Part shown: positions 1 to 8,532 of the stretch, piece after piece
How positions within the stretch are numbered: the first letter of the stretch is position 1
Layout: every line of letters begins with the position of its first letter
Source of the DNA: Nitrospiraceae bacterium UBA6898
GTDB lineage: Bacteria; Nitrospirota; Thermodesulfovibrionia; Thermodesulfovibrionales; UBA6898
Reading direction: 5' to 3'
Length of the DNA stretch: 22,265 bases
Assembly: GCA_002448975.1 (NCBI GenBank)
Contig: DKBO01000055.1
Span: 1-22,265 of the forward strand
Program-made: the position numbers and the translations under genes
Notes under the pieces: model-generated
Database searches by the model: none
Seen by the model: the letters and a program-made list of their open reading frames with translations, nothing else
What the model was told of the DNA's origin: nothing

Positions 1-132
1 GCAGCCGGCAACGGGAGTGTTATCAAAATGGAGCATATCCTCAGGAGCGTCAGGCAGGAGTATGAGAAAATGGGCACGGTCTGGAACGATGACATAGTCC
101 GGAATGCGCCGCAATACGGGAAAGAGGAATAG
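1..132 (+). CDS. C-terminal end of probable AAA+ ATPase of the eCIS locus (partial)
   Basis: An open frame from base 1 ends at TAG 130-132 and gives the last 43 residues of a protein whose start lies upstream. The visible stretch contains a helix-like segment (IKMEHILRSVRQEYEKMG) resembling the C-terminal helical end of the AAA+ ATPases (Pvc15/Afp15 type) that sit in eCIS and related tail loci. The next gene follows after 11 bases with a strong GGAGGAGA ribosome site, so the two are probably one operon. Walker motifs are outside the window, so the ATPase call rests on this short tail and on gene order only. Confidence 0.45.
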   Translation, partial: AAGNGSVIKMEHILRSVRQEYEKMGTVWNDDIVRNAPQYGKEE

Positions 133-143
133 GGAGGAGAGGC

Positions 144-896
144 GTGTCAGGCGGATTCAGCAATAAACCGAAAATCCTGAAAGGGGCATTCGTGGAGTAC
201 GGCCTGAGCATACCGCCCCTGTTCGTTGTCTTCCAGTTCAACCCTGAGCAGCTCAGCCGCAGCAGGAACCTCTCGATCAGCGCCCAGGGACAGACCCCGC
301 CTCCTGCTTCACCGGGGACAGCAGCCCCCGGAGCTCAGGCTGCCGCGCCGGTAGCCCAGCCCCTCACCGCTAATCCCCTCAGGGCATTGCATCAGGAGCT
401 CGATGACCTGACCGAGATCAGGGAGAGACAGATCGTTGTGGTCAATGAAGAGACGATCAGCTTTGAGATCAAGCTTGACGCGACCGATAAACTCGACGAG
501 GGAGATGTTATCACAAGCCAGTTCGGCCTTGCGCCCCAGCTCTCGACCCTTGAGTTGATGGTTCATCCAAAGAGCGAGAGCCTGCTCGGCCAGGCACTCA
601 GTCTTCTTGGCGGCGGGGGGGACAGCTTCAGCTTTACCCGAAGCGACAAGCCGCCGCTCATTCTCTTTATCTGGGGACGCAAGCGGGTCATGCCGGTGAA
701 CATCAACAGCATGCAGATAACCGAGACGGAATTCAGCACTGACCTGAACCCGGTCAGGGCAACGGTTGCCGTCAACCTGACCGTAATCGAAGGCAAAAAC
801 CTTGCGTATCAATATACCAAGGCAATGAAAGAGGTGATGTCGGTCCTCAACCTCGCAAATCTCGGCAGCATAACCGACGTCATCATACCGGGATAG
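144..896 (+). CDS. CIS tube-initiator protein (Pvc7/Afp7-like, tube N-terminal domain)
   Basis: This 250-residue protein starts at GTG 144, six bases after GGAGGAGA. The early FQFNPEQLSRSRN segment (residues about 30-42) is typical of the contractile injection system tube protein family, which forms the first tube-like ring above the hub. A Pro/Ala-rich low-complexity stretch (about residues 50-80) is inserted before the second half, which contains the usual beta-strand pattern ending in VTLTVIEGKNL-type sequence. In Pvc7/Afp7 this module is followed by a LysM domain in the same chain; here the LysM-like part is the next gene. The family call is confident; the exact ring position is inferred from order. 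Confidence 0.8.
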   Translation: MSGGFSNKPKILKGAFVEYGLSIPPLFVVFQFNPEQLSRSRNLSISAQGQTPPPASPGTAAPGAQAAAPVAQPLTANPLRALHQELDDLTEIRERQIVVVNEETISFEIKLDATDKLDEGDVITSQFGLAPQLSTLELMVHPKSESLLGQALSLLGGGGDSFSFTRSDKPPLILFIWGRKRVMPVNINSMQITETEFSTDLNPVRATVAVNLTVIEGKNLAYQYTKAMKEVMSVLNLANLGSITDVIIPG

Positions 897-899
897 GTC

Positions 900-1505
900 A
901 TGTTCGGAAAGAGATCACGATACGTCAGGCTGAAAGATACAACCGTCACGGACGCACAGGGAAGGACGCTCCAGGTAAAAACGATCCGTTTGCTGCCGGA
1001 AGCCGGCTCGACATTTCCCTACACGGTCACCGAGACGGACCGCCTCGACCATCTTGGCTACCGCGCCTTTCAGAAATCGGTCTCGTGGTGGCGAATATGC
1101 GATGCCAATATTGGCTTCATGCACCCGCAGGAGCTCATCGGCAAGGCCAGCCTGAAGCAGTGTGTCATAGAGCTGTCCCTTGCTGACGATGGCACGCTCC
1201 AGAACTGGAACGGATTTCTCCATGCGGTGCAGGACATAGCCGGAGTCGAGCAGGCGTTTCTGGAAGAATCTGTTGAGGTGAGGGGGCATACCGAAGTCCA
1301 TGGCGGCGAGCCACGCATAATTTTCAGGGAGCATTTCAGCTGCAGGCTCTTCCTTACCGTTAACGCGATGATCACGGATACGGTGGACTTATACGGGGAA
1401 ATAGCGGCAATCGCCGCTCCGGGCTTAACGGTTTCGGTCCCGGAGATGATCAGCAGGACAGGGAAGGACATCGAGATCCCTTCCGGCAGGGGCGGCGGAG
1501 GCTGA
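900..1505 (+). CDS. LysM/gp53-like small baseplate protein
   Basis: This 201-residue protein starts at ATG 900, four bases after the upstream stop. The segment HLGYRAFQKSVSWWRICDAN (about residues 50-70) followed by P-x-E-L-I-G matches the W-x-I-C/A-D-A-N...P-x-E-L signature of LysM-like/gp53-like domains. Such domains tie the tube initiator to the hub in phage tails and eCIS. The remainder is a beta-rich domain ending in a Gly-rich tail (RGGGG). It probably supplies in trans the LysM part that Pvc7 carries as a fusion. The next ATG (1507) follows the TGA stop (1503-1505) almost directly, with GGAGG inside the tail. Confidence 0.7.
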   Translation: MFGKRSRYVRLKDTTVTDAQGRTLQVKTIRLLPEAGSTFPYTVTETDRLDHLGYRAFQKSVSWWRICDANIGFMHPQELIGKASLKQCVIELSLADDGTLQNWNGFLHAVQDIAGVEQAFLEESVEVRGHTEVHGGEPRIIFREHFSCRLFLTVNAMITDTVDLYGEIAAIAAPGLTVSVPEMISRTGKDIEIPSGRGGGG

Positions 1506-1506
1506 T

Positions 1507-2625
1507 ATGGCATCAGAAGATCTCAGGATCATGCTCAATGGAGAAGAGGCGGCAGATATATATCCCGATCTGCTCCTCCTCGAGGTGGAGGAGGACGAGG
1601 AACTGGCATCCATGTTCCGGATGAGACTGGCCATACGTCTGCAGCCGGACGGTGTCTGGACATATCTTGATGATGACCGTCTTGCGCTCTGGAGCGAGGT
1701 CTCGATAGAAGCCGGGTTTGACGGCGACACGGAAGAGATCATATCCGGATATATTACGCATCTGAAGCCCCTCTTTTCCTCAGAAGAGGGCGCGTGCGTT
1801 CTTGACGTCTGGGGACTTGACCGGAGCGTCCTCCTCGACCGGGAAGAGAAACTCAAGGACTGGCCGAGCCGCAAGGACAGCGACATAGCCTCGGAGATCC
1901 TCAGTCAATACAGTCTCGCCGCAGACGCTGAAGACACGTCCGTCGTGCATGATGAAACCGTATCTACCATTATCCAGCGCGAGACCGACATGCAGTTCCT
2001 GAGGCGGCTTGCAGCGAGAAACGGCTATGAATGTTATGTGAGCGGCACCACCGGGTATTTCAGAAGACCGGCCACGGGCGAGACGCCGCAGCCGGTGCTG
2101 GCAGTCCATTTCGGGGACGAGACGAATCTGAACAGCTTCGACATCGAGATGAATGCACTCGAACCCGCAGACATTGCCATGTCCCAGATGGACAGGCAGA
2201 ACAAGGAAATGGTCGATGCGGTATCCGCCCCTGACAGCGGAAGCCTCCTCGGGAGCAGGGACTATCCGTCCCTGCTTCAGTCAGGAGCTCCGCAGGGGAA
2301 GCTGTTCATCGGCATGAGCGTTGCTTCGGGTACCCCCGAGATGTCGGCCCTCTGCCAGGGAATTTACGAGCAGGCGTCATGGTTTGTCGCCGGCCGCGGC
2401 GAGGTGAATGCGAATGAGTATGCCCACGTACTCAGGGCGCGGAAGCCGGTTACGATCAAGGGAATCGGCGAGACGCACAGCGGCGTCTACTATGTAACGC
2501 ACGTCACGCACCGGTTTGCGCAGGACGGGTACATTCAGCAGTTCCGGGTCAAGCGCAATGCAGTGCTGCCGACGGGCAGCGAATTGTTTTCAGAGAGCGC
2601 CGGGCTGCTGGGAGGTCTTTTGTGA
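1507..2625 (+). CDS. Phage late-control D-like hub protein (gp27/gpD, Pvc8 N-terminal part)
   Basis: This 372-residue protein resembles phage late control gene D proteins, which form the trimeric hub from which the spike projects. Typical features are the early acidic beta segment (DLLLLEVEEDEELASMFRM), the QRETDMQFLRRLAARNGYEC motif near the middle, and the late VTHVTHRF segment. In Pvc8/VgrG the gpD and gpV parts are one chain; here they are two genes. The stop TGA (2623-2625) overlaps the GTG start of the spike gene (2622), indicating translational coupling and probably matched stoichiometry. Confidence 0.85.
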   Translation: MASEDLRIMLNGEEAADIYPDLLLLEVEEDEELASMFRMRLAIRLQPDGVWTYLDDDRLALWSEVSIEAGFDGDTEEIISGYITHLKPLFSSEEGACVLDVWGLDRSVLLDREEKLKDWPSRKDSDIASEILSQYSLAADAEDTSVVHDETVSTIIQRETDMQFLRRLAARNGYECYVSGTTGYFRRPATGETPQPVLAVHFGDETNLNSFDIEMNALEPADIAMSQMDRQNKEMVDAVSAPDSGSLLGSRDYPSLLQSGAPQGKLFIGMSVASGTPEMSALCQGIYEQASWFVAGRGEVNANEYAHVLRARKPVTIKGIGETHSGVYYVTHVTHRFAQDGYIQQFRVKRNAVLPTGSELFSESAGLLGGLL

Positions 2626-3449
2626 GAGACGCTGCAGGGATTGAGAAAATCGTTGCAACCCTCGTCCAGAAAGTAGAGAGGCGGTTCTATGGCAAATACC
2701 GCGGGGTGGTTGTGGACAATGCTGACCCGGAAAAGCTCGGCAGGCTCAAGGTGCGCGTGCCGAGCGTTCTTGGGCAGGACGTAGTTACCGGATGGGCTCT
2801 GCCATGCGTGCCCTATGGCGGGGACGCGCATCAGGGGTTCCTCTTCATCCCCGAGACAGAAGCCGGGGTATGGGTGGAGTTCGAGGAAGGAGACCTGGAA
2901 TTCCCCGTCTGGGTCGGCACGTACTGGAGCAAACCGGGCGGCGAGAGCGAGCTACCGAAACCGAATGCCGCGGACGGCTCAGAGGAAGGGTCTGTGCAGG
3001 ACCCGGTCACATCAAAGATCATCAAGACAAAGGCTGGCCATACAATACAGCTTGAAGACAAAGACGGCAGTGAGATGGTCCTGATTGTCGAAGCGACAAA
3101 CGGGAACGTCGTTACGCTGAATGCAGACGGCATCAAGATAACGGACGCCAATGGAAACGAGCTTACGATGGATGCCCAGGGAGTGATCTGCAAAGACAAG
3201 AACGGTAACGAGATTGTGATGGACAGCTCCAGTGTGACTGTCAAGGGGAGCGCGATCAAGATCGGTGACAATGCGACGGAACCCCTTGTACTCGGCAATC
3301 AGCTGAAGACAGCGCTCATGAACTGGGTGAATACGGCATTTGCGACCCATATGCATACAGGGAATCTCGGTGCGCCGACCACTCCTCCGCTGCCGGGAGC
3401 TCCTCTGATGCTCGATCTGGCGCTGTCTCCTACGAACACGGTGAAATAA
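2622..3449 (+). CDS. Baseplate spike protein (gpV/gp5 OB-fold, Pvc8 C-terminal part)
   Basis: This 275-residue protein starts at GTG 2622 inside the previous stop. Residues 23-103 form the OB-fold (YGKYRGVVVDN, then the D-P-E-x-x-G-R-L-K-V-R-V-P motif and the G-V-W-V-E-F-E-E-G-D segment), as in gpV, gp5 and VgrG. Residues 139-215 hold tandem spike repeats: DANGNELTMD and DKNGNEIVMD are two near-identical copies about 17 residues apart, the pattern of an intertwined beta-helix needle. The tail has H-M-H (243-245) followed by a Pro-rich segment, as in P2-type spikes where an HxH motif binds iron at the tip. Metal binding here is by analogy. Confidence 0.88.
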   Translation: MRDAAGIEKIVATLVQKVERRFYGKYRGVVVDNADPEKLGRLKVRVPSVLGQDVVTGWALPCVPYGGDAHQGFLFIPETEAGVWVEFEEGDLEFPVWVGTYWSKPGGESELPKPNAADGSEEGSVQDPVTSKIIKTKAGHTIQLEDKDGSEMVLIVEATNGNVVTLNADGIKITDANGNELTMDAQGVICKDKNGNEIVMDSSSVTVKGSAIKIGDNATEPLVLGNQLKTALMNWVNTAFATHMHTGNLGAPTTPPLPGAPLMLDLALSPTNTVK

Positions 3450-3799
3450 TGACATTGAAAATCGGGACATTGGCTGCGAACGATGGAATGACCGGGGCTG
3501 TGTATGATGCCCTCTACACACATCTGAAGGACGGTTTTCCTGATGAGAATCCGCCGCCTGACGTATGCGATAGCTGGAAGAAGATCGCTTATGCTGTTTC
3601 CCAGGGTGTCATAAAACATCTCGAGGAGAACCTCGAGATCATCCAGGTGAAGACCGGCGGATCGATCAATGCGGCAGTCTCCGGCAGTACCGGGGGAGGA
3701 GGAGGAGACAACCATACCCACAGCATAGGCCTGAACGCTGTACAAAACAGCATCGTGTTCAGTCAGACAGGCGATGGTACGGGAGTTGTAAAGAAATGA
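3449..3799 (+). CDS. Small protein of unknown function between spike and gp25-like genes
   Basis: This 116-residue protein starts at ATG 3449, within the TAATG overlap of the spike stop. The N-terminal half is mixed helical (KKIAYAVSQGVIKHLEENLEI). The C-terminal half is beta-rich with a Gly run (GGGGG) leading into H-T-H (89-91), then Q-T-G-D-G-T-G. The position between spike and gp25-like wedge is where many eCIS loci carry a PAAR-like tip protein (Pvc10), but I see no PAAR signature. Its stop overlaps the next start (ATGA, 3796-3799). Function is not assigned. Confidence 0.7.
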   Translation: MTLKIGTLAANDGMTGAVYDALYTHLKDGFPDENPPPDVCDSWKKIAYAVSQGVIKHLEENLEIIQVKTGGSINAAVSGSTGGGGGDNHTHSIGLNAVQNSIVFSQTGDGTGVVKK

Positions 3800-4167
3800 T
3801 CCAGAGCATGAAAAAGACCTTCCCGTTTCCCTTCGGGATAGACGGCTCCGGCAGGATCAGCGCCATCGGCGGGGATGACGCGATCAGGGCAAAGATCATC
3901 CAGGTGCTCTTTACCGCACCGGGAGAACGCATTAATCTTCCCGAATTCGGGTGCGGCCTCCTGAACCTTGTCTTTGAACCAAACAGCGGGATCCTGGCGG
4001 CCGCAATGGAATTCACGATCAGCCAGGCCCTCAACCGCTGGCTTTCGTCAGACATCACGGTCGACGGCGTGGGGGTCGACCGTGACGAGGAGTTCGTCAG
4101 CGCCGAGATAGTGTATACGAAGAAACAGGATCTCAGCAGACAGACCGTGCGGATACGATTCAGGTAA
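3796..4167 (+). CDS. gp25-like/gpW baseplate wedge protein (Pvc9-like)
   Basis: This 123-residue protein has the hallmark wedge motif: helix, then Q-V-L-F-T-A-P-G-E-R-I-N-L-P-E-F-G-C-G (about residues 36-54), then L-x-x-x-V-F-E-P-N. It corresponds to T4 gp25 / P2 gpW with the conserved G-E-R...P-x-F-G core, which nucleates sheath assembly and joins the wedge to the hub. Length is normal for the family. The start at 3796 overlaps the upstream stop by four bases; an in-frame ATG five codons on (MKKTFPFPF) is an alternative start. Confidence 0.88.
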   Translation: MIQSMKKTFPFPFGIDGSGRISAIGGDDAIRAKIIQVLFTAPGERINLPEFGCGLLNLVFEPNSGILAAAMEFTISQALNRWLSSDITVDGVGVDRDEEFVSAEIVYTKKQDLSRQTVRIRFR

Positions 4168-4176
4168 GGAGACGAC

Positions 4177-5724
4177 ATGGCGGATATCAAGAAGACAGGC
4201 AGCCAAAGCGTGATTGACTACATGAGCAGGGACTACGACAGCCTGCTCGCATCAATGAAGTCCCGGATCCCGGAAAAGCTTTCGGAGTGGACGGAATATG
4301 ATTCAGAGGCCGACTTTGGTAATGTGCTGCTCCAGCTCTTTGCCCACATGGGTGACATCCTGAGCTACTACCAGGACCGGATCGCAAACGAAAGTTTCCT
4401 CGGCACTGCGACAACGCGGCGGAGCATCATCCACCATCTCCGGCTTATCGGCTACCGCCTCAAGACACCGGTACCTGCCTCGACAAAACTGACGCTTTCG
4501 GTGCCGTCAGATTACCATGGCGTCGTAACGATCCGACAGGGTCATGCGTTTGCGACAAAGAGCCGGCCGGACAGTCCGAGCGTCAGATTCGAGTACACTG
4601 CCGAGCATGATCTCCTGATCGATTTTGCTTCTGTTACGGCGACCGGCGGTCGAAAATACGCTGAAAAGATCATGCCGGTCGAAGAAGGCAGGCGTGTGAA
4701 GGATGAGATCATCGGCACCTCCGACGGCACGCCGAACCAGCGCTTCGACCTGGCGCGCAGCGGTATCATTCTCAGGCCCCTCAGTCAGGGGATTTCAACG
4801 GACATCGTGGTAACGACAAAGACAGGAACCCTCATAGAGTCGTGGACGCTCCAGGAGAGCCTGGCATACAGCAGGGAAGGCCGGAATGACTTCAGCGTTG
4901 AGATCGACGACCTCGGCAGGGCCACGGTCATCTTCGGCGACGGCGCATTCGGCAGAATCCCTGCTCAGGGTGCCGAGATAAAGGCGACCTACCGGGTCGG
5001 CGGGGGCGTCAAGGGAAATGTCCTGAAAAACAGCATCCAGTCCATTGTCGACGCACCAGCGCTTGCGGTCGTCGGAGCGCGGGTCATCAACCCTGAGGCT
5101 GCCACCGGCGGTGCGGATGCGGAAGATATTCTCCATGCCGTCATGCATGCACCTGACGTCTTCCGCTCTCTGAAGCGGGCGGTGACTGCTGCTGATTATG
5201 TAGCCCTTGCCCGTGACTTCAATGGTGTGGCAAAGGTCAAGGCCCGCTCTGAAAACTGGAACGAAGTCACGCTCATTGTATCTCCCCAGGGGGGCGGCAG
5301 GGTGAGCGATGTTCTTCGGGCAAACCTCCTTGCGTATTTTGAGGACAAACGGCAGGTCACGACACGGGTAGTTGTAGAAGACGCGACCTATGTCGAGGTC
5401 TATATTTCTGCTGATATCAAGATCGAGCCCTACTATGACGAGGAGACGGTCAAGGAAAACGTCAGAAAGGCTGCTGCCTCATTGCTTGCCTTTAAAACCG
5501 TTGACTTCGGCAGCACGGTCTATCTGAGCAAGTTCTACGATGTGATCGAGGATGTGGACGGGATCGTCTATGTCACGATCACGGAATTCGGCCGCGATGC
5601 GGCGAACCCGGGACGTGTCGAGCAGGACGGCGTCATAAGCATAGCGGATGACGAGATCCCGGTCATTCCATCCCAGAGCCTCTACACGGCAGGCATCAAT
5701 GTGACGGTTCTGAGAGATGTCTGA
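4177..5724 (+). CDS. Baseplate J/gp6-like wedge protein (Pvc11-like)
   Basis: This 515-residue protein starts at ATG 4177 after AAGGAG. The N-terminal DYMSRDYDSLLASMKSRIP and the FGNVLLQLFAHMGDILSYYQ segment (about residues 45-70) are typical of gpJ-like wedge proteins, as is the A-T-T-R-R-S-I-x-x-H-L-R-L-I-G-Y segment that follows. The middle FGDGAFGRIPAQGAEIKATY and the later RAVTAADYVALARDFNGVAK blocks also match the family. It forms the baseplate wedge dimer around the hub together with the gpI/gp7-like partner. The next gene starts eight bases before this stop. Confidence 0.88.
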   Translation: MADIKKTGSQSVIDYMSRDYDSLLASMKSRIPEKLSEWTEYDSEADFGNVLLQLFAHMGDILSYYQDRIANESFLGTATTRRSIIHHLRLIGYRLKTPVPASTKLTLSVPSDYHGVVTIRQGHAFATKSRPDSPSVRFEYTAEHDLLIDFASVTATGGRKYAEKIMPVEEGRRVKDEIIGTSDGTPNQRFDLARSGIILRPLSQGISTDIVVTTKTGTLIESWTLQESLAYSREGRNDFSVEIDDLGRATVIFGDGAFGRIPAQGAEIKATYRVGGGVKGNVLKNSIQSIVDAPALAVVGARVINPEAATGGADAEDILHAVMHAPDVFRSLKRAVTAADYVALARDFNGVAKVKARSENWNEVTLIVSPQGGGRVSDVLRANLLAYFEDKRQVTTRVVVEDATYVEVYISADIKIEPYYDEETVKENVRKAAASLLAFKTVDFGSTVYLSKFYDVIEDVDGIVYVTITEFGRDAANPGRVEQDGVISIADDEIPVIPSQSLYTAGINVTVLRDV

Positions 5725-7975
5725 TATGCCATTGCAGAACATCCGCGCAGTCCCGCACCCGAAGGGCAACCGGATTGACTTGGCATGGACTGCTCCGGAA
5801 GGCGCGTCTTTTGATGGTGTTCTTGTCAGGCGCTCTGCGACTGCCTATCCGGGCCACCCGGAAGACGGCGAATTCGTTGCGAAAATAAAAGAAGGATCAA
5901 CGCTTGCAGATGAGGGACTGAAGTCCGAAACAGTCTATTACTATGCACTTTTCCCGTACAGCGGCACCCCGGCAGTATATACGACCGATCGGCGGAATGT
6001 GATATCTGCCATGGCAACGGGTCCTTACGGCAGCGCCGGGCAGATGTATGATCTCCTGCCGAGAATCTATCACCGGTATGATACATCGTTTCCGCCGAAC
6101 CCGACTGCTGTTGAGGAAGAGGACCGGGACAGAGGTCAGCTCAGGAGGTTTCTCGACATCGTCGGTGGAGAACTCGACCAGTTCCAGAGCCTTGCCAAGG
6201 CTGTCCTCGATTTTCATGATCCCCATAAACTGGACGGCAGCCTCCTGCCGCTCCTTGCGCAGTGGATCGGATGGGACACGGACTTCCGCCTGAAATTCAG
6301 CAGCCAGAGAAACGAGATCAGCAATGCGCCGTTTCTCTACGAGCGGATAGGCATTGTCCCGACGGTCGAGGCCACGGTCAAGCGCCTGATCGGATGGGAG
6401 AGCAGGACCAAGGAGTTTTTCCAGAACGTATTCCTTACGAACCGGCCCGAGCAGCTGAACACGAGAATGATCTTACGCAGAGGCGGTACATGGGCTGCGG
6501 AAGGCGCGCTGGTTTCGCTCGACTACCGATACGAGGGCAGGGCCTCTGTTGTCAGCGACAAGAACGGCAATCTGCTGCTGTTCTATCACACGCAGCGGGG
6601 AGAGTCATGGGATGTGTGGTGCAAGGAGATCGGCACGACAGGCGCCATGTCTGCCGGCATGCAGCTGTCTGATGCGGCCGGGGTTGCGAAATATCCCTCA
6701 GCCGCCCATACCGGAGATACCCTCTGGCTTTTCTGGAATGAGTTCGATGAACTATCGAATACCTGGCGCATTGTCATGCGGAGAAAAACAGACGGCGAAT
6801 GGCAAGAGCCGGAAGACTTCCCCGGAGCGACGGCATCGCAGAGACTCCCTGTTGCAGGGGTTGATGCTGACGCTGGCCTGTGGCTTTTCCGGTCGGAGCA
6901 GGATGGACTGAAATACCGGAAATATGACAACGGCTGGAATGTCCCTGATGCTGTATTTCCGGATGACGGAGGGAAAGACCCCCGGGTGGTGGCAGACCCC
7001 TCGGTTCTTCCCTTGAAGCAGGAGAAGGGCCTCTATGTCTTCTGGGCCCGCAGGGAAGATGCAGGACAACGGAAGGTGTGGAGCATCGCCTACCGGAAGA
7101 AGGGTGATCTTTCCGCAGGCAGCGGCGGCTGGGGGCCGGTGAAGATACTCCCGAAACAGGCGGCAGACTGCGACGATCGTGAGCCTGCTCCTGTTCTGAA
7201 CGAAAACGGCGAGATAGAGCTTTTCTGGGGTTCGAACAGATCCGGCAACTGGACCATCTGGAGGAGCATTCTGGAAGACCCGCAAAACAATGTCTGGTCA
7301 GAGGCAGAGCAGGTCCTTCCTGTCGACTCCACCCAGCGCGCTCCGCTGCCGGTGATGCGTGGTACGGAACTCTGCCTCTTTTTCGGCTCGAATGAAGGGG
7401 TTCGGTACCAAAGCAGTGTCTATACGGCGACTGAAACGGTCGACAACCGCTATGCAGGAAGCACAACGGTTGATGTAAGAAATGCCCGCAAGAACAACCT
7501 CCAGGGAGACTTTGCCGATTTTGCAATGTATACCTATGATACCGGAAAGGCCCAGAGCGACTGGTATGCGCGGGACACGGTCGGCGTCTATCTTACCCCG
7601 GACACCGACAACCAGGAACTGATCAGCCGGAACCTCTCACGGCTCGGCTACGCCCTTTCGAAATTTCTTCCCATTCAGGTACGACCCGTCTTTATCATTG
7701 AAACGCCGGTCTACCGGGAGGTCATTTACAGCAGGGACCCTGACAAAGGGCGCGACATCGGCGAATTTGTATTCGCCGAAATGGAAGTGCCGGCAAGTGA
7801 CCAATACGCCGGCGCGGCTGCCGCGTATTCGGACAGCCTGCCTGACTGGACATGGATGTTCAGCGCAGAGTGCGAAACAGGGGAATACATCGATCACAGG
7901 ACCGGAGACCTCTCGGCAGACCCGCCTGTGACCCGATACCGGACGTGGCATACGGGAATAAACAGAGGAGGATAG
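5717..7975 (+). CDS. gpI/gp7-like baseplate wedge protein with Fn3 domain and inserted beta-propeller (Pvc12-like)
   Basis: This 752-residue protein starts at ATG 5717; ATG 5726 is an in-frame alternative. Residues 5-100 look like a fibronectin type III domain. Residues 108-250 match the P2 gpI-type tail domain (MYDLLPRIYHRYD, LRRFLDIVGGELDQFQ, LLPLLAQWIGW, RIGIVPTVEATVKRLIGWE). Residues about 270-570 contain six repeats of the pattern [L]-x-L-F-[WYF] followed by W/Y-rich strands, at about 275, 326, 376, 422, 489 and 541. These read as blades of a sialidase-like propeller. The chain then returns to wedge-type sequence (DTVGVYLTPDT, LSKFLPIQVRPVFIIE). The propeller is therefore an insertion, possibly surface-exposed and glycan-binding, which is inferred. 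Confidence 0.82.
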   Translation: MSDMPLQNIRAVPHPKGNRIDLAWTAPEGASFDGVLVRRSATAYPGHPEDGEFVAKIKEGSTLADEGLKSETVYYYALFPYSGTPAVYTTDRRNVISAMATGPYGSAGQMYDLLPRIYHRYDTSFPPNPTAVEEEDRDRGQLRRFLDIVGGELDQFQSLAKAVLDFHDPHKLDGSLLPLLAQWIGWDTDFRLKFSSQRNEISNAPFLYERIGIVPTVEATVKRLIGWESRTKEFFQNVFLTNRPEQLNTRMILRRGGTWAAEGALVSLDYRYEGRASVVSDKNGNLLLFYHTQRGESWDVWCKEIGTTGAMSAGMQLSDAAGVAKYPSAAHTGDTLWLFWNEFDELSNTWRIVMRRKTDGEWQEPEDFPGATASQRLPVAGVDADAGLWLFRSEQDGLKYRKYDNGWNVPDAVFPDDGGKDPRVVADPSVLPLKQEKGLYVFWARREDAGQRKVWSIAYRKKGDLSAGSGGWGPVKILPKQAADCDDREPAPVLNENGEIELFWGSNRSGNWTIWRSILEDPQNNVWSEAEQVLPVDSTQRAPLPVMRGTELCLFFGSNEGVRYQSSVYTATETVDNRYAGSTTVDVRNARKNNLQGDFADFAMYTYDTGKAQSDWYARDTVGVYLTPDTDNQELISRNLSRLGYALSKFLPIQVRPVFIIETPVYREVIYSRDPDKGRDIGEFVFAEMEVPASDQYAGAAAAYSDSLPDWTWMFSAECETGEYIDHRTGDLSADPPVTRYRTWHTGINRGG

Positions 7976-7978
7976 CCT

Positions 7979-8521
7979 ATGCATAGAATAGTTGCATCAA
8001 TGCGCGGCATGTACCGTGATGTACTGGAAAACAGTGAGGGTGAGGTCCTCCATGACAGCGGTTGGCAATCGAACACGATTGTCGACGGATGCAGACTGCT
8101 GCTTGCGGGGTTCATGAAGAACGACGCCTCCCAGGGGCTCCAGAAGCTCTACGTGGGAGAAGGAAAAGAGGAATGGGACGCGCAGTGGGATGATAATCCC
8201 CCGCCTGCACCGGCACCGGTAACGACCACAGGGCTCGAAAATCTCTACAGCACCGGCATCGTGCTGAAGAACGCGGACATCGATTATCTCGATGAGAGCG
8301 ACAAACCCGTGCTCTCCCCGACAAACAGGATCCAGATCAAGGTCAAGCTCGAACCCGGGTATCCGGTTCCTCTTGCACCGCTGAAGACCTATCCGCTCAG
8401 GGAGTTCGGGCTCTTCGGCGTCTTCGACGGAAAGGAGTTCATGGTGAACTGCATCAGGCATCCCGTCATCCACAAGGACGCAGCCTCCACGCTCTACCGT
8501 ATCGTCAGGCTCTATTTCTGA
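7979..8521 (+). CDS. Baseplate/fibre-associated protein of unknown function
   Basis: This 180-residue protein starts at ATG 7979, after GAGGAGG located in the end of the wedge gene. It opens with a beta segment of the form DVLENSEGEVLHDSGWQSN. Phage tail-fibre-like proteins often start this way (...G-x-x-x-x-x-S-G-W-x-x-N-x-I-V-D). It ends with FGLFGVFDGKEFMVNCIRHP and a Y-R-I-V-R-L-Y-F C-terminus, which looks like a beta-strand edge suited to assembly. It lies between the wedge and the DUF6519-like gene, where receptor-binding structures are usually encoded. No enzyme motif is seen. Confidence 0.7.
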   Translation: MHRIVASMRGMYRDVLENSEGEVLHDSGWQSNTIVDGCRLLLAGFMKNDASQGLQKLYVGEGKEEWDAQWDDNPPPAPAPVTTTGLENLYSTGIVLKNADIDYLDESDKPVLSPTNRIQIKVKLEPGYPVPLAPLKTYPLREFGLFGVFDGKEFMVNCIRHPVIHKDAASTLYRIVRLYF

Positions 8522-8532
8522 AAGGGGGAAAC

